A stretch of 12,825 nucleotides of DNA, from positions 1 to 12,825 of the forward strand of contig DATFDP010000091.1 of assembly GCA_035252015.1 (NCBI GenBank). The letters run 5' to 3'. A program made the position numbers and the translations under genes. This stretch comes from JAICWP01 sp035252015. GTDB lineage: Bacteria > Acidobacteriota > Terriglobia > Terriglobales > Acidobacteriaceae. The notes under the pieces are model-generated. The model saw nothing but the letters and a program-made list of their open reading frames with translations, did no database searches and was not told the DNA's origin. This document shows positions 1 to 6,318 of the stretch, piece by piece (the stretch's first letter is position 1; each line of letters begins with the position of its first letter).

Positions 1-522
1 GTGGAGGAACTCGGAAAGCTCGACATCCTAGTCAACAACGCGGCGTTCCAGCAGCACCAGGAGAGCCTGGAAGAAATCACAGAGGAGCAGTGGGACCACA
101 CCTTCCGCACCAACATCTATGGTTATTTCCACATGGCGAAGGCGGCTATTCCCTACTTGCGGCCGGGCAGCGCCATCGTAAATTGCGGTTCCATAACCGG
201 CCTGCAGGGGAACAAGCAACTGCTGGACTACGCTTCCACGAAGGGCGCGATTCACACTTTTACTAAGTCGCTGGCGCAAAACCTGGTGGAGCGCCGCATA
301 CGGGTGAACTGCGTCGCACCCGGGCCGGTGTGGACGCCGCTCAACATTGCGGGCAAACCGGCGGAAAAGGTTGGCAAGCACGGCCAGAAGGCGCCGATGG
401 AGCGTCCGGCGCAACCGGAGGAAATTGCACCCGCTTTCGTGTTCTTCGCTTCGGAGGCCGATTCCAGCTACATCACCGGCGAGGTGCTCACCTTGCTGGG
501 CGGAGAAACCACAGCGGCGTGA
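1..522 (+). CDS. SDR family oxidoreductase, YdaD/YghA-like (5' partial)
   Basis: This is the C-terminal 173 residues of a short-chain dehydrogenase/reductase, a cytoplasmic NAD(P)-dependent oxidoreductase. The visible part has the NNAA motif (residues 12-15), the catalytic Ser in NCGSITG (about 64), the YASTK motif (Tyr77, Lys81), the PG motif (107-108) and the terminal ITGEVL...GGE segment. The N-terminal Rossmann half with the GxxxGxG nucleotide-binding loop lies before the window. The GTG at position 1 is therefore an internal Val codon, not a start. The SFT/YASTKGA-NLVE-RVNCVAPGPVWTPL pattern resembles the roughly 280-290-residue YdaD (general stress protein 39) and YghA group, from memory of those families. 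The substrate cannot be told. The gene ends 6 nt from the stop of the convergent MerT-like gene. Confidence 0.9.
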   Translation: MEELGKLDILVNNAAFQQHQESLEEITEEQWDHTFRTNIYGYFHMAKAAIPYLRPGSAIVNCGSITGLQGNKQLLDYASTKGAIHTFTKSLAQNLVERRIRVNCVAPGPVWTPLNIAGKPAEKVGKHGQKAPMERPAQPEEIAPAFVFFASEADSSYITGEVLTLLGGETTAA

Positions 523-528
523 GGGTCC

Positions 529-960
529 TTAGGACATTGCATCCATGTACGCCAGGATGGGGCCGAGTACGTAGGCCACGAAGAAACCCACCGCGAAAAT
601 CAGAGCCGCCAGCCAGAGCACAACCCTGCTGAAACGACTGGCTGTTGCGCACGCGCTGGGGTCGCCGGCAGCGCACGCGGCCTGCAGCTTCGGCGATATG
701 TAATACGCCTGCAGAAAGCTGAGCCCAATCAGACCGCCAGCGATGAAGAACACCCAATTCTTGTGGCGGGAGAGGCTTACCAGCCAGGGCATGGCGGAAA
801 GAAGCGACGCCACGGTTGCACCTAATCCGAACAAGACCAGCAACGACGGCAATGCGCAGCACAAAAGCGTGCTCAGTGACCCAAACAGGGAAAGGTAATT
901 CCAGAATCCGCGCCATCGGGAAGCGTACGGCTGAGCTTTTTCAGCAACGGTGGTGTTCAT
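529..960 (-). CDS. MerT-like heavy-metal (mercuric ion) transport membrane protein
   Basis: This 143-residue inner-membrane protein has the MerT layout. There are about three hydrophobic segments (roughly 22-55, 67-88 and 112-137), a Cys-Cys pair in the first (Cys34-Cys35), and a second Cys pair (Cys96, Cys104) in the loop before the last segment. In known MerT these two pairs pass Hg(II) from periplasmic MerP to the cytoplasm. The start is ATG 960, whose codon overlaps the TGA of the upstream MerP-like gene as ATGA, which indicates translational coupling. A longer reading back to 1080 is open but runs inside that gene. No merA reductase or merR regulator is visible, so the true metal and the fate of the ion are uncertain. 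MerF/MerC-like or copper transport are alternatives. Confidence 0.72.
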   Translation of the reverse strand: MNTTVAEKAQPYASRWRGFWNYLSLFGSLSTLLCCALPSLLVLFGLGATVASLLSAMPWLVSLSRHKNWVFFIAGGLIGLSFLQAYYISPKLQAACAAGDPSACATASRFSRVVLWLAALIFAVGFFVAYVLGPILAYMDAMS

Positions 961-1466
961 GGGTTCGCCTGCGGCACCGGCGTGACCGACGTCACTTCCA
1001 GAGTTGTTGCCGCTGCCCCTTTGGAAGCGGCAGGAACAGTGCCATTCACGATGACACTCTTGCCTGACAGTTCCTGCCACTTTGCCGGAACAGAACCATT
1101 TGCTGGGGTAAGGTCATAAGTCTCATCTGTGCCCAGCACTTTCAGTTGTGGCTTGCTGGAAAACAGCACCTGCCCGCGGACTATCACTTCGGCCTGCTTG
1201 GTGACAAAACCGTTCTTCTCCACCGCTTTCCGCAACTGTTCCATGGTGACCGTATTGCCGGGTTTCAGCTTAACCGTGGCCAGCCCCTGGTTCAGGCTGA
1301 CCGCGACGGAATCCACTCCCTGAATTCCCTTCAATGACACGCGCACGGCGTGGGCGCAAACGGCTCAATCCATGCCGAACACGGTAATTTGAACCTGCTG
1401 CAGTTCTGCTTGCGCCGCGGAAACCAGTAGGGTGGTGAGCGCTGCAATGATCAACCATTTTTTCAT
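957..1466 (-). CDS. MerP-like HMA-domain periplasmic metal-binding protein; probable selenoprotein (in-frame TGA = Sec34)
   Basis: The reading frame runs from ATG 1466 to TGA 957 (169 residues) and is interrupted only by an in-frame TGA at 1365-1367 (codon 34). Residues 1-20 are a signal peptide ending AQA. The HMA/MerP domain follows: GMD-U34-A-V-C37-A-H, then the typical GVDSVAVSLNQG strand and a LRKAVEKNGF helix. In this family GMxCxxC binds the metal, and the TGA falls precisely on the first Cys, giving UxxC. The post-TGA frame is fully open, in the domain frame, and keeps family-like residues. This favours selenocysteine over a decayed gene. Residues about 98-163 form an extension resembling a small OB-type beta domain (GKSVIVNGTV...LEVTSVTPV). 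The start has an AGGAGG ribosome-binding site overlapping the upstream stop. Conventional gene callers would miss the first 40 residues. A point mutation or sequencing error (TGC/TGT to TGA) is the alternative. Confidence 0.75.
1338..1352 (-). promoter_or_regulatory. Candidate bacterial SECIS hairpin downstream of the in-frame UGA
   Basis: In the mRNA, nucleotides 13-27 after the UGA form a perfect 5-bp stem (CACGC/GCGUG) with a 5-nt loop CGUGC. There are 17 nt between the UGA and the loop, and the second loop base is G. From memory, the published bacterial SECIS pattern allows 16-37 nt from UGA to apical loop with a G in the first two loop positions, so this fits. The stem is short, and a competing GCGC/GCGC pairing with a 9-nt loop exists (positions 1341-1357). 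The structure alone is weak evidence; its value comes from the Cys-position TGA. Confidence 0.5.
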
Positions 1467-1475
1467 GATTCCTCC

Positions 1476-2324
1476 TCAGTGCTGGTGTGACGAAAAAAGG
1501 AAATAACTCACATTAATGGCAAAGCGAACCCGTTCTCGGGCAAAGAACGGTCCGGTATCGCGGTAAAGCGGGAATTGCACGCCCCCTGAGATGGCAAAAG
1601 TTTTGTAGATGCCCAAAACCGTGGGGCCGAGAAATACCTCCTGTCCTTCGCTGCGTGGAATCGCCAGGCCGGCCATTTGGACGTGGCTCCAGTTCTCCCC
1701 GGTCAATTCGCCGAACACTCGCCAATCCCAGGACGGATAATCCTTGCGTAGAGGTCGCGGGCGGTAGCCGTAAACCAGGCTGTAGCTGAGCACGTCGGGG
1801 CGGCGGTCGCCGCTGCGCTCGAGGTAGCGGGCGTAGCCGCCGCCCAGCCATAGGTAGTGACTGCGCGAGGCCATGCCTGTGGCCACGGCGGCATCAACGC
1901 CCGGCGCCCAGTGCAGGTGGTCCAGCATGTTGCCCATGGTCTGCGGGGTGGGCATCAGGATTCCGCCGTAAACGGTAGTCTCGAAGCGGCGGCCGACGGC
2001 GTCGGGATTGTGGTAAACGCGCCACCCCAGGTCACTTTCGAAATTAGAACTTGGTGTCATGCGCGAGGGGAACACAGGGGCGGTGCTCAGCACAGCGGGG
2101 GTTGATACTGACCATTGCACCTGGGGTGTAAAGCCGTAGGTGAACATCGAGCGGGTCATCAACTCTGTTCCCGGAAGGGCATTCTGGCCGGCTAGTCCGA
2201 AATCGAAGCTCCACTCACCCTGCGAATTGGTAGGAGTGGCATAACCAAATACCGGACCGTGGCCGGAAGCAAACGCGACCAGCCCGGGGAACAACAGGGC
2301 GCAAAATAACAGGATGATTCTCAT
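1476..2324 (-). CDS. Putative outer-membrane beta-barrel protein in the metal cluster
   Basis: This 282-residue exported protein has a clear signal peptide (about 1-19, ending AFAS). The mature part alternates polar and aromatic residues and is rich in Gly, Tyr, Trp and Phe, with repeated short strands such as WSFDFGLAG, LGWRVY and YLWLGGGYARYL. It closes on an aromatic strand (INVSYFLF) and a His-rich tail (HQH). This fits a small transporter-like outer-membrane barrel, but no named family is recognised with confidence. The start at ATG 2324 is preceded closely by AGAGAGGAG. Its stop lies 9 nt from the MerP-like start, whose ribosome-binding site it overlaps, so the two genes are surely cotranscribed. 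I infer a role in metal movement across, or sensing at, the outer membrane from context only. Confidence 0.65.
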   Translation of the reverse strand: MRIILLFCALLFPGLVAFASGHGPVFGYATPTNSQGEWSFDFGLAGQNALPGTELMTRSMFTYGFTPQVQWSVSTPAVLSTAPVFPSRMTPSSNFESDLGWRVYHNPDAVGRRFETTVYGGILMPTPQTMGNMLDHLHWAPGVDAAVATGMASRSHYLWLGGGYARYLERSGDRRPDVLSYSLVYGYRPRPLRKDYPSWDWRVFGELTGENWSHVQMAGLAIPRSEGQEVFLGPTVLGIYKTFAISGGVQFPLYRDTGPFFARERVRFAINVSYFLFSSHQH

Positions 2325-2346
2325 ACTCCTCTCTCGGCGGAGATAT

Positions 2347-2373
2347 CCGCAGAAACGCTTCGAGCGCTTGCGG
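2347..2373 (-). other. Intercistronic hairpin in the metal cluster
   Basis: Nested inverted repeats lie in the 63-nt gap between the Cys-rich gene and the barrel gene. Outer arms CCGCA/TGCGG (2347-2351 and 2369-2373) enclose inner arms CGCT/AGCG (2356-2359 and 2363-2366) around a 3-nt loop. There is no T-run, so it is not an obvious intrinsic terminator. It could stabilise mRNA or set a processing point. Confidence 0.35.
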
Positions 2374-2387
2374 AGCCGGGAGGAGAA

Positions 2388-2738
2388 TCAGATTCTGAGG
2401 GTGGGTGTGAAACCTGGGGGAGACTCGGCGGTGCACGTCAGAGTGACGCGCGCGTGAACGGACGAGGAAGCACGAAGCTCGACGTTGGCTGGGATAACAA
2501 ACGGCGACAGCGCAATACCAATTCGGCTGAGCACCGCCGGCCGGCTGTGCTGGGCACGGTTCGCGTGCGTGCAGCACGATTGCGAACCGTTAGAACCCCC
2601 ACAACGACCCTTCATGCTCCGGCAGCATTGCATGTTTGCATCAGGATCGTGGGGAGAGGCGCAAGCCAGCAAGGGGCTGCCAGCCCACAGCAACGCCAAC
2701 GCCAGCATGCCTATTGTGCTTGCCACCCTCACGGCCAT
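2388..2738 (-). CDS. Small exported Cys-rich protein, first gene of the metal cluster
   Basis: This is a 116-residue hypothetical protein. An N-terminal signal peptide (about 1-27) precedes a Cys-rich segment with two Cys-Cys pairs (38-39 and 55-56) plus Cys46 and nearby His and Met residues. This is a plausible soft-metal-binding region. A Pro-rich tail follows, ending in TLRI. ATG 2738 is chosen because it gives a proper signal peptide; the frame is open to a TTG at 2750. No convincing ribosome-binding site precedes either. It is on the same strand as, and 63 nt upstream of, the barrel gene. The same arrangement and similar tail occur in the gene at 9421-9738. The function is unknown; metal binding is inferred from the Cys pairs and the MerP/MerT-like neighbours. 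Confidence 0.6.
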   Translation of the reverse strand: MAVRVASTIGMLALALLWAGSPLLACASPHDPDANMQCCRSMKGRCGGSNGSQSCCTHANRAQHSRPAVLSRIGIALSPFVIPANVELRASSSVHARVTLTCTAESPPGFTPTLRI

Positions 2739-2814
2739 AATTCTACACAATTGCCAGGGGTAATTTGAACGGCAAGCAGAGAACCTTTGCGCTTCAGCCC
2801 CAGTCCGCCCTCAT

Positions 2815-4878
2815 TCACCGGCGGTTCCGCTCCGACAGCACGGCAACCCCATACCTTGTCAGGGTAATTGAGCTTTTGCTGCCGCCGTTCAGAACATCCT
2901 GCATGGCGGCGGGCAGCATGACCGTCTGCGGAGATTGGGAGAAGTTCACAAGGATGTAAACCACGCCCTGAGCGCCGTAACGTGGATCCACCTCTATTCC
3001 CTCCGGCACGCGGCCTAGCGCCGGCTTCACACCGCTTACGTCCGCCATCCATTTGGCGACCGAGGTCATCAGGCGGTCGTCCGGCCAGATTCCGATGTAA
3101 GTGATCCGCCCGGTTCCTACTTTGCGGGAAATGGCGGCGGGCTGGCCGTCGAGCCATCCATTGCTCTTACCGTAACGCTCGAGCACCTGCACGTCGGAAC
3201 TCTTGGCGCTGAGCAATTCGGCCCAGAGCTGGTCCTGACCTGAGCCCCAACTGCCTTCCACGGGTGCGGGATTGAGGAGCGCATAGTACTGCTCAACGCG
3301 TCCACCCAGCAGCGGTACCAGAGGCCCGGGCTGGCGCTCGGCTTGCAGGCCGTTGTCATCATTCTTCATTCCCGAGCGCTGGCCGAGTACAAGATGCCCG
3401 CCCTGGCGCACGTAGGCAATTAGATTTTGTGCCGCCGCATCCGACAGAACATTCAGCCCGGGCGCGACCACCAGCTTGTACTGACTGAGAGGCGCGGTAG
3501 GAGGAATAATGTCAATAGACTGGCTGATGGCGCGCAGCGGCGCGTAATAGCTGAGGATCTCCTTCACCGGGTCGAAATTCCTGTTGTGCCGCTGCCAGTT
3601 GATGGCCCAGCGGCTGTCATACGAATGCAGAATTGCCACTTCTGATTTGGGCGTGGTGCCGGCCAGCGCCGGACCTGCCTTGGCGAACTCTCCGCCCACC
3701 TGTTCCACTTCTGAATACAGTGGCACTGGCGCACCATCCGGCCCCACCAGCGTGCCGTGGTATTCCTCCTGGCCATTGAGGGCGCTGCGCCACTGCCAGT
3801 AGCTCACCGTGTCCGCTCCGTGGCCGACGTCGTGCCAGGCCATGGCGCGCACCTCGCCTTTGTTGAGCGAGTTGTTGATGGGCGCCCAGTTGACGAAACC
3901 AGGCTGGGTTTCGATAACCCAGAAGTTCTTACGCAGAAAGCCGCGGGTCAGGTCGTGCGCCGCGCCATTGGACGTGGGATTCAGGTGCCCCTCGCCCACA
4001 TAGTCGTCCCAGGCGGCGAGGTCCAGGTCCTGCGTGACGGTGTAATGATCGAAGCCGTCGAACCAGCCCATGGTGTTGGTGGTGATGAACTGGCGGCGAT
4101 CGGCATTGGCGCGGATGGCATCCATCTGGTTCTTCTGGTACATGCGCCAGGTATCGCTGACAAAACGCATCCAACTCAGCAGCAGGCCGGGATTGCCGTC
4201 CGTGGTTTCGATGGGAATCTGGCGCCAATCGGAATAGGTCTGGCTCCAGTAAGCGGTGGTCCAGCGGGCGTTCAGATTGTCGAGCGTGCCGTAACGCGCC
4301 TTAAGCCATTGCTGAAATTGCGCCCTGGTATCCGCATCGAAGGAGACCTCGCTGTATTCGTTATCAATCTGCCATCCGATGACATAGGGATTGTGGCCGA
4401 AGCGCTTGGCCATGTGTTCGGCCATGTCGCGGGCGAATTCGCGGTACTTGGCATTAGCAAAATTGAACTGCTGGCGGTTGCCGTGCTCGGCGCGGTGGCC
4501 CTGCTCGTCCACGCGCAGGGTCTCAGGATATTTTTGCGTCAGCCAGGCGGGAGGCGCAGCCGTGGGCGTGCCCAGCACGGTGTAGATATTATGCTTGGCG
4601 GCCGCTGTAATGGCGCGCTCCAGCCAGTCGAAATCGTACTGGCCTTCGCTGGGCTCCATGCGGCTCCAGGCGAACTCTCCCACCCGCACCATGTGAATGC
4701 CGGCCTGCTGCATGAGTGCAAGGTCGGCCTCCCAACGCGACTCCGGCCACTGCTCCGGATACCAGGCCGTGCCCAGCAGTATGGGCGGCGGTGCCTGATT
4801 TTGCGCCGTGGCCGGAGCGAGCGAGAACAGCACTGCTACCATCAAAAAAGAAAAGAGATGGAACGAGGTGCGTGGCAT
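2815..4878 (-). CDS. Secreted GH42 family beta-galactosidase
   Basis: This 687-residue glycoside hydrolase family 42 enzyme hydrolyses terminal beta-galactosides. A signal peptide (about 1-25, ending ATAQ) indicates export, whereas many GH42 enzymes are cytoplasmic. The TIM barrel begins at LLGTAWYPEQWPESRWEADL (about 34-53). The acid/base Glu lies in IDNEYS (Glu174) and the likely nucleophile in FWVIETQPG (Glu323), followed by the GADTVSYWQWR segment (354-364). A trimerisation-like beta/alpha domain (VVAPGLNVLSD, GGHLVLGQRSG) and a C-terminal beta domain follow. Length matches the family. ATG 4878 has GAGGA 5 nt upstream. The gene lies 81 nt downstream of tRNA-Leu on the same strand. No transporter or sugar regulator is adjacent, so the natural glycan is unknown. 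Confidence 0.93.
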   Translation of the reverse strand: MPRTSFHLFSFLMVAVLFSLAPATAQNQAPPPILLGTAWYPEQWPESRWEADLALMQQAGIHMVRVGEFAWSRMEPSEGQYDFDWLERAITAAAKHNIYTVLGTPTAAPPAWLTQKYPETLRVDEQGHRAEHGNRQQFNFANAKYREFARDMAEHMAKRFGHNPYVIGWQIDNEYSEVSFDADTRAQFQQWLKARYGTLDNLNARWTTAYWSQTYSDWRQIPIETTDGNPGLLLSWMRFVSDTWRMYQKNQMDAIRANADRRQFITTNTMGWFDGFDHYTVTQDLDLAAWDDYVGEGHLNPTSNGAAHDLTRGFLRKNFWVIETQPGFVNWAPINNSLNKGEVRAMAWHDVGHGADTVSYWQWRSALNGQEEYHGTLVGPDGAPVPLYSEVEQVGGEFAKAGPALAGTTPKSEVAILHSYDSRWAINWQRHNRNFDPVKEILSYYAPLRAISQSIDIIPPTAPLSQYKLVVAPGLNVLSDAAAQNLIAYVRQGGHLVLGQRSGMKNDDNGLQAERQPGPLVPLLGGRVEQYYALLNPAPVEGSWGSGQDQLWAELLSAKSSDVQVLERYGKSNGWLDGQPAAISRKVGTGRITYIGIWPDDRLMTSVAKWMADVSGVKPALGRVPEGIEVDPRYGAQGVVYILVNFSQSPQTVMLPAAMQDVLNGGSKSSITLTRYGVAVLSERNRR

Positions 4879-4959
4879 GATTTTCCTCGAATGACTTTTG
4901 GCGGCAGAATTGTATCAACTGCGAGCGAGAAAGAAGCTACTTAGGGTTGGGGAAGATGC

Positions 4960-5046
4960 TGGTGCCGAAGAAGGGACTCGAACCCCCACACCCTTGCGGG
5001 TACATGGACCTGAACCATGCGCGTCTGCCAATTCCGCCACTTCGGC
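4960..5046 (-). tRNA. tRNA-Leu (CAG anticodon), CCA encoded
   Basis: The minus strand folds as a class II tRNA of 87 nt including CCA. The acceptor stem GCCGAAG pairs with CTTCGGC, followed by discriminator A and a genomically encoded CCA. The anticodon stem CATGG/CCATG holds loop TTCAGGT, giving anticodon CAG (Leu, CUG codons). The long variable arm ACCC-GCAA-GGGT and the T loop GTTCGAGTC are typical of tRNA-Leu. Confidence 0.97.
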
Positions 5047-5061
5047 GCGTGACGAACCACG

Positions 5062-5078
5062 ACAGCCAATCCGGCTGT
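5062..5078 (-). other. Hairpin in the tRNA-Leu leader
   Basis: A perfect 6-bp inverted repeat ACAGCC/GGCTGT with a 5-nt loop lies between the predicted promoter and the mature tRNA 5' end. It may be part of the precursor removed by processing. Confidence 0.35.
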
Positions 5079-5100
5079 GCTGAGGAAGAATTACGTTAAT

Positions 5101-5129
5101 ATTGTTACAGGCACTCTGCGGGGTGTCAA
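5101..5129 (-). promoter_or_regulatory. Probable sigma-70 promoter of tRNA-Leu
   Basis: Read on the minus strand, a perfect TTGACA -35 (5124-5129) is followed by a 17-nt spacer and AACAAT as -10 (5101-5106, 4 of 6 consensus). This predicts transcription starting around 5094, about 48 nt before the mature tRNA 5' end. Confidence 0.6.
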
Positions 5130-5233
5130 ACGGCCGGCAACTGTGGGCCCGCAGCCAGGCTGAGGAGCCAAACGGACAGAAAAATAACGGGGAGGCAGCA
5201 ACATTTCAGCCCTAATCTGCTGTCCAACTTCAA

Positions 5234-5257
5234 GGCTGGAGTGTAAACCTCCAGGCC
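5234..5257. other. Imperfect hairpin in the tRNA-Leu / 5305 gene spacer
   Basis: GGCTGGAG and CTCCAGGCC pair over 8 bp with one bulged base and a 7-nt loop. A second small palindrome, TCATAA/TTATGA with a 5-nt loop, lies at 5272-5288, just upstream of the ORF at 5305. The rest of the 258-base spacer holds the tRNA promoter and nothing else I can identify. Confidence 0.3.
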
Positions 5258-5304
5258 ACCCGCTTCCGGCATCATAAAATCATTATGAGCGGCACGAGGA
5301 ATTG

Positions 5305-5541
5305 ATGACTCCACCCACCTCACCTCCGGCAAAAATGGCGCCCGAAGTGGTCATGCGGCTGCGCACCCTGGCTCACGATTTAAGCAATTCTATTGAAACC
5401 GTCATGCAGGCTTCTTATCTGCTGGCCCAGGCCAAGCTCGACGACAGCAACAAGAAGTGGGTGGAGTTGATTGACAACGCCACCCGCGACGCGGCCCGCA
5501 TCAACCGCGAGATTCGCGAAATCCTGCGCTCCCAGAGTTGA
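5305..5541 (+). CDS. Small HisKA-like (histidine kinase dimerisation) protein
   Basis: This 78-residue soluble protein resembles an isolated HisKA dimerisation/phosphoacceptor hairpin. Helix one contains LRTLAHDLSNSIETVMQASY with an H-box-like His24-Asp25. Helix two is RINREIREILRSQ. There is no HATPase domain, receiver domain or membrane segment, so it cannot autophosphorylate as it stands. It might be a phosphotransfer or decoy partner, or simply a helical-hairpin protein. ATG 5305 is chosen because GAGGA (5296-5300) is 4 nt upstream; a TTG at 5302 is too close. It converges on the nucleotidyltransferase gene with a 15-nt gap. The family assignment is tentative. Confidence 0.6.
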   Translation: MTPPTSPPAKMAPEVVMRLRTLAHDLSNSIETVMQASYLLAQAKLDDSNKKWVELIDNATRDAARINREIREILRSQS

Positions 5542-5556
5542 TTGGGCGCGCTCTAC

Positions 5557-6318
5557 TCAGGCCACCTTCCGCAGCGGAGATTCAGCGGTGGCGCGCAGAA
5601 AATCCTGCGCTGCACGATAGCCTTCCAGCGTTCCCACATCCATGTAATGCTCGCCCGCGTGGGTGGCGCGCACCACGTTGCCGGCTGCAATGTAGGCGTT
5701 CAGCAGGTCGCCGAGAAAAAGATCTTCGCGGTGCCGCGCTTCCCACAGCAGTTTCAGGGCATGAAAGGCGTGGCCGGTGGCCGTAACCGCGCCCCAGATC
5801 CACTGCGAGTGAGCATCCGCTTTTTTGACTTCGACTCGCTGCACATAACTCAGCTGGTCGCAAACCACGGCATCAAACGCCGCCGGCTCCATCACCGGAA
5901 ACAGCACCAGGTTCACGTCAGCATCAGGATGGGCCTCGAGCGCGCTGCGAAAGGCGTTTTCTGGGAACCAAATGGTGTCGGGCAGGCCGATGAGCACCTG
6001 CTCGTGCTGGCGGGCAAAAGGTTCGGCGCGAAAAAGCGCATCGCACAATCCCAAAGGCTGCTGCTGGACTACGTAAAAAATCTGGGCCGCATACTCGCGC
6101 TCGGCAAAATATCTAATGATGTCGGTCTTGTCCGCGGAAATTACCATGCAGATCTGGCCGGCGCCGGCCGCGATCATGCGTTCCACCAGGTACTCGGCCA
6201 CCGCCTTGGGCCGCTGCACGCCATCCACATGGCGCGAGCCGACCGGCAAGAGTTCCTTGGAACAACCCAGAGGCTGAATGCGCTGGCCGGCGCCGGCCGC
6301 GGGAATAATGCCCATCAT
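5557..6318 (-). CDS. Sugar-phosphate nucleotidyltransferase (NTP_transferase family)
   Basis: This 253-residue cytoplasmic enzyme is of the RmlA/GlmU-N type, which makes NDP-sugars from sugar-1-phosphate and NTP. The signature loop is AAGAGQRIQPLGCSKELLPV (residues 7-26, with Lys21). QQQPLGLCDAL (85-95) and VLIGLPDTIW (108-117, metal Asp114) follow, then the IWGAVTATGHAF segment and the closing HYMDVGTLEGY motif. The N-terminal G-x-G-x-R is well kept, while the usual GDD is LPD. Start ATG 6318 overlaps the TGA of the glycosyltransferase gene (ATGA), so the two are translationally coupled. This suggests that the pair makes and uses one activated sugar in surface glycan synthesis. The exact sugar cannot be read from the sequence. 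Confidence 0.88.
   Translation of the reverse strand: MMGIIPAAGAGQRIQPLGCSKELLPVGSRHVDGVQRPKAVAEYLVERMIAAGAGQICMVISADKTDIIRYFAEREYAAQIFYVVQQQPLGLCDALFRAEPFARQHEQVLIGLPDTIWFPENAFRSALEAHPDADVNLVLFPVMEPAAFDAVVCDQLSYVQRVEVKKADAHSQWIWGAVTATGHAFHALKLLWEARHREDLFLGDLLNAYIAAGNVVRATHAGEHYMDVGTLEGYRAAQDFLRATAESPLRKVA

Noticed and set aside
1341..1357. Alternative GCGC/GCGC hairpin with a 9-nt loop downstream of the in-frame TGA.
   Set aside because: The stem is shorter and the loop starts with CC, which fits the bacterial SECIS pattern less well than the overlapping 5-bp hairpin at 1338-1352. It is kept only as a competitor structure.
2324..2390. The TGA stop of the Cys-rich gene (2388-2390) is in frame with the next gene (no stop to 2324), and a hairpin loop lies about 25 nt after it, superficially like a second selenocysteine signal giving a fusion.
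   Set aside because: The residue before and after the TGA matches no Cys motif, the next gene has its own signal peptide and strong ribosome-binding site, and the fused segment is a basic, non-conserved-looking linker. A normal stop is far simpler. It also shows that such hairpins occur by chance.
2740..2769. Promoter-like elements (minus strand TTCAAA, 18-nt spacer, TAGAAT) upstream of the Cys-rich gene at 2738.
   Set aside because: The -10 ends one base before the ATG, so transcription would start inside the coding sequence. It would work only if the true start codon were further downstream, for which there is no good ribosome-binding site.
3757..4944. Long plus-strand open frame of 395 codons opposite the GH42 gene.
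   Set aside because: It is the antisense shadow of a GC-rich gene whose minus-strand product has clear family motifs and catalytic residues. The plus-strand product resembles nothing and lacks a ribosome-binding site.
5126..5332. Minus-strand 68-codon open frame with a hydrophobic C-terminal half and a CCC run.
   Set aside because: It overlaps the start and ribosome-binding site of the better-supported plus-strand ORF at 5305 and covers the tRNA-Leu -35 element. No ribosome-binding site or family resemblance was seen.
6153..6300. Near-identical GC-rich 19-20-nt segments (ggccggcgccggccgcg) at about 6155 and 6286, looking like a direct repeat.
   Set aside because: Both encode the short peptide AAGAGQ or its equivalent within the nucleotidyltransferase, including its P-loop-like motif. 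The repeat is explained by similar protein sequence and GC-rich codons.
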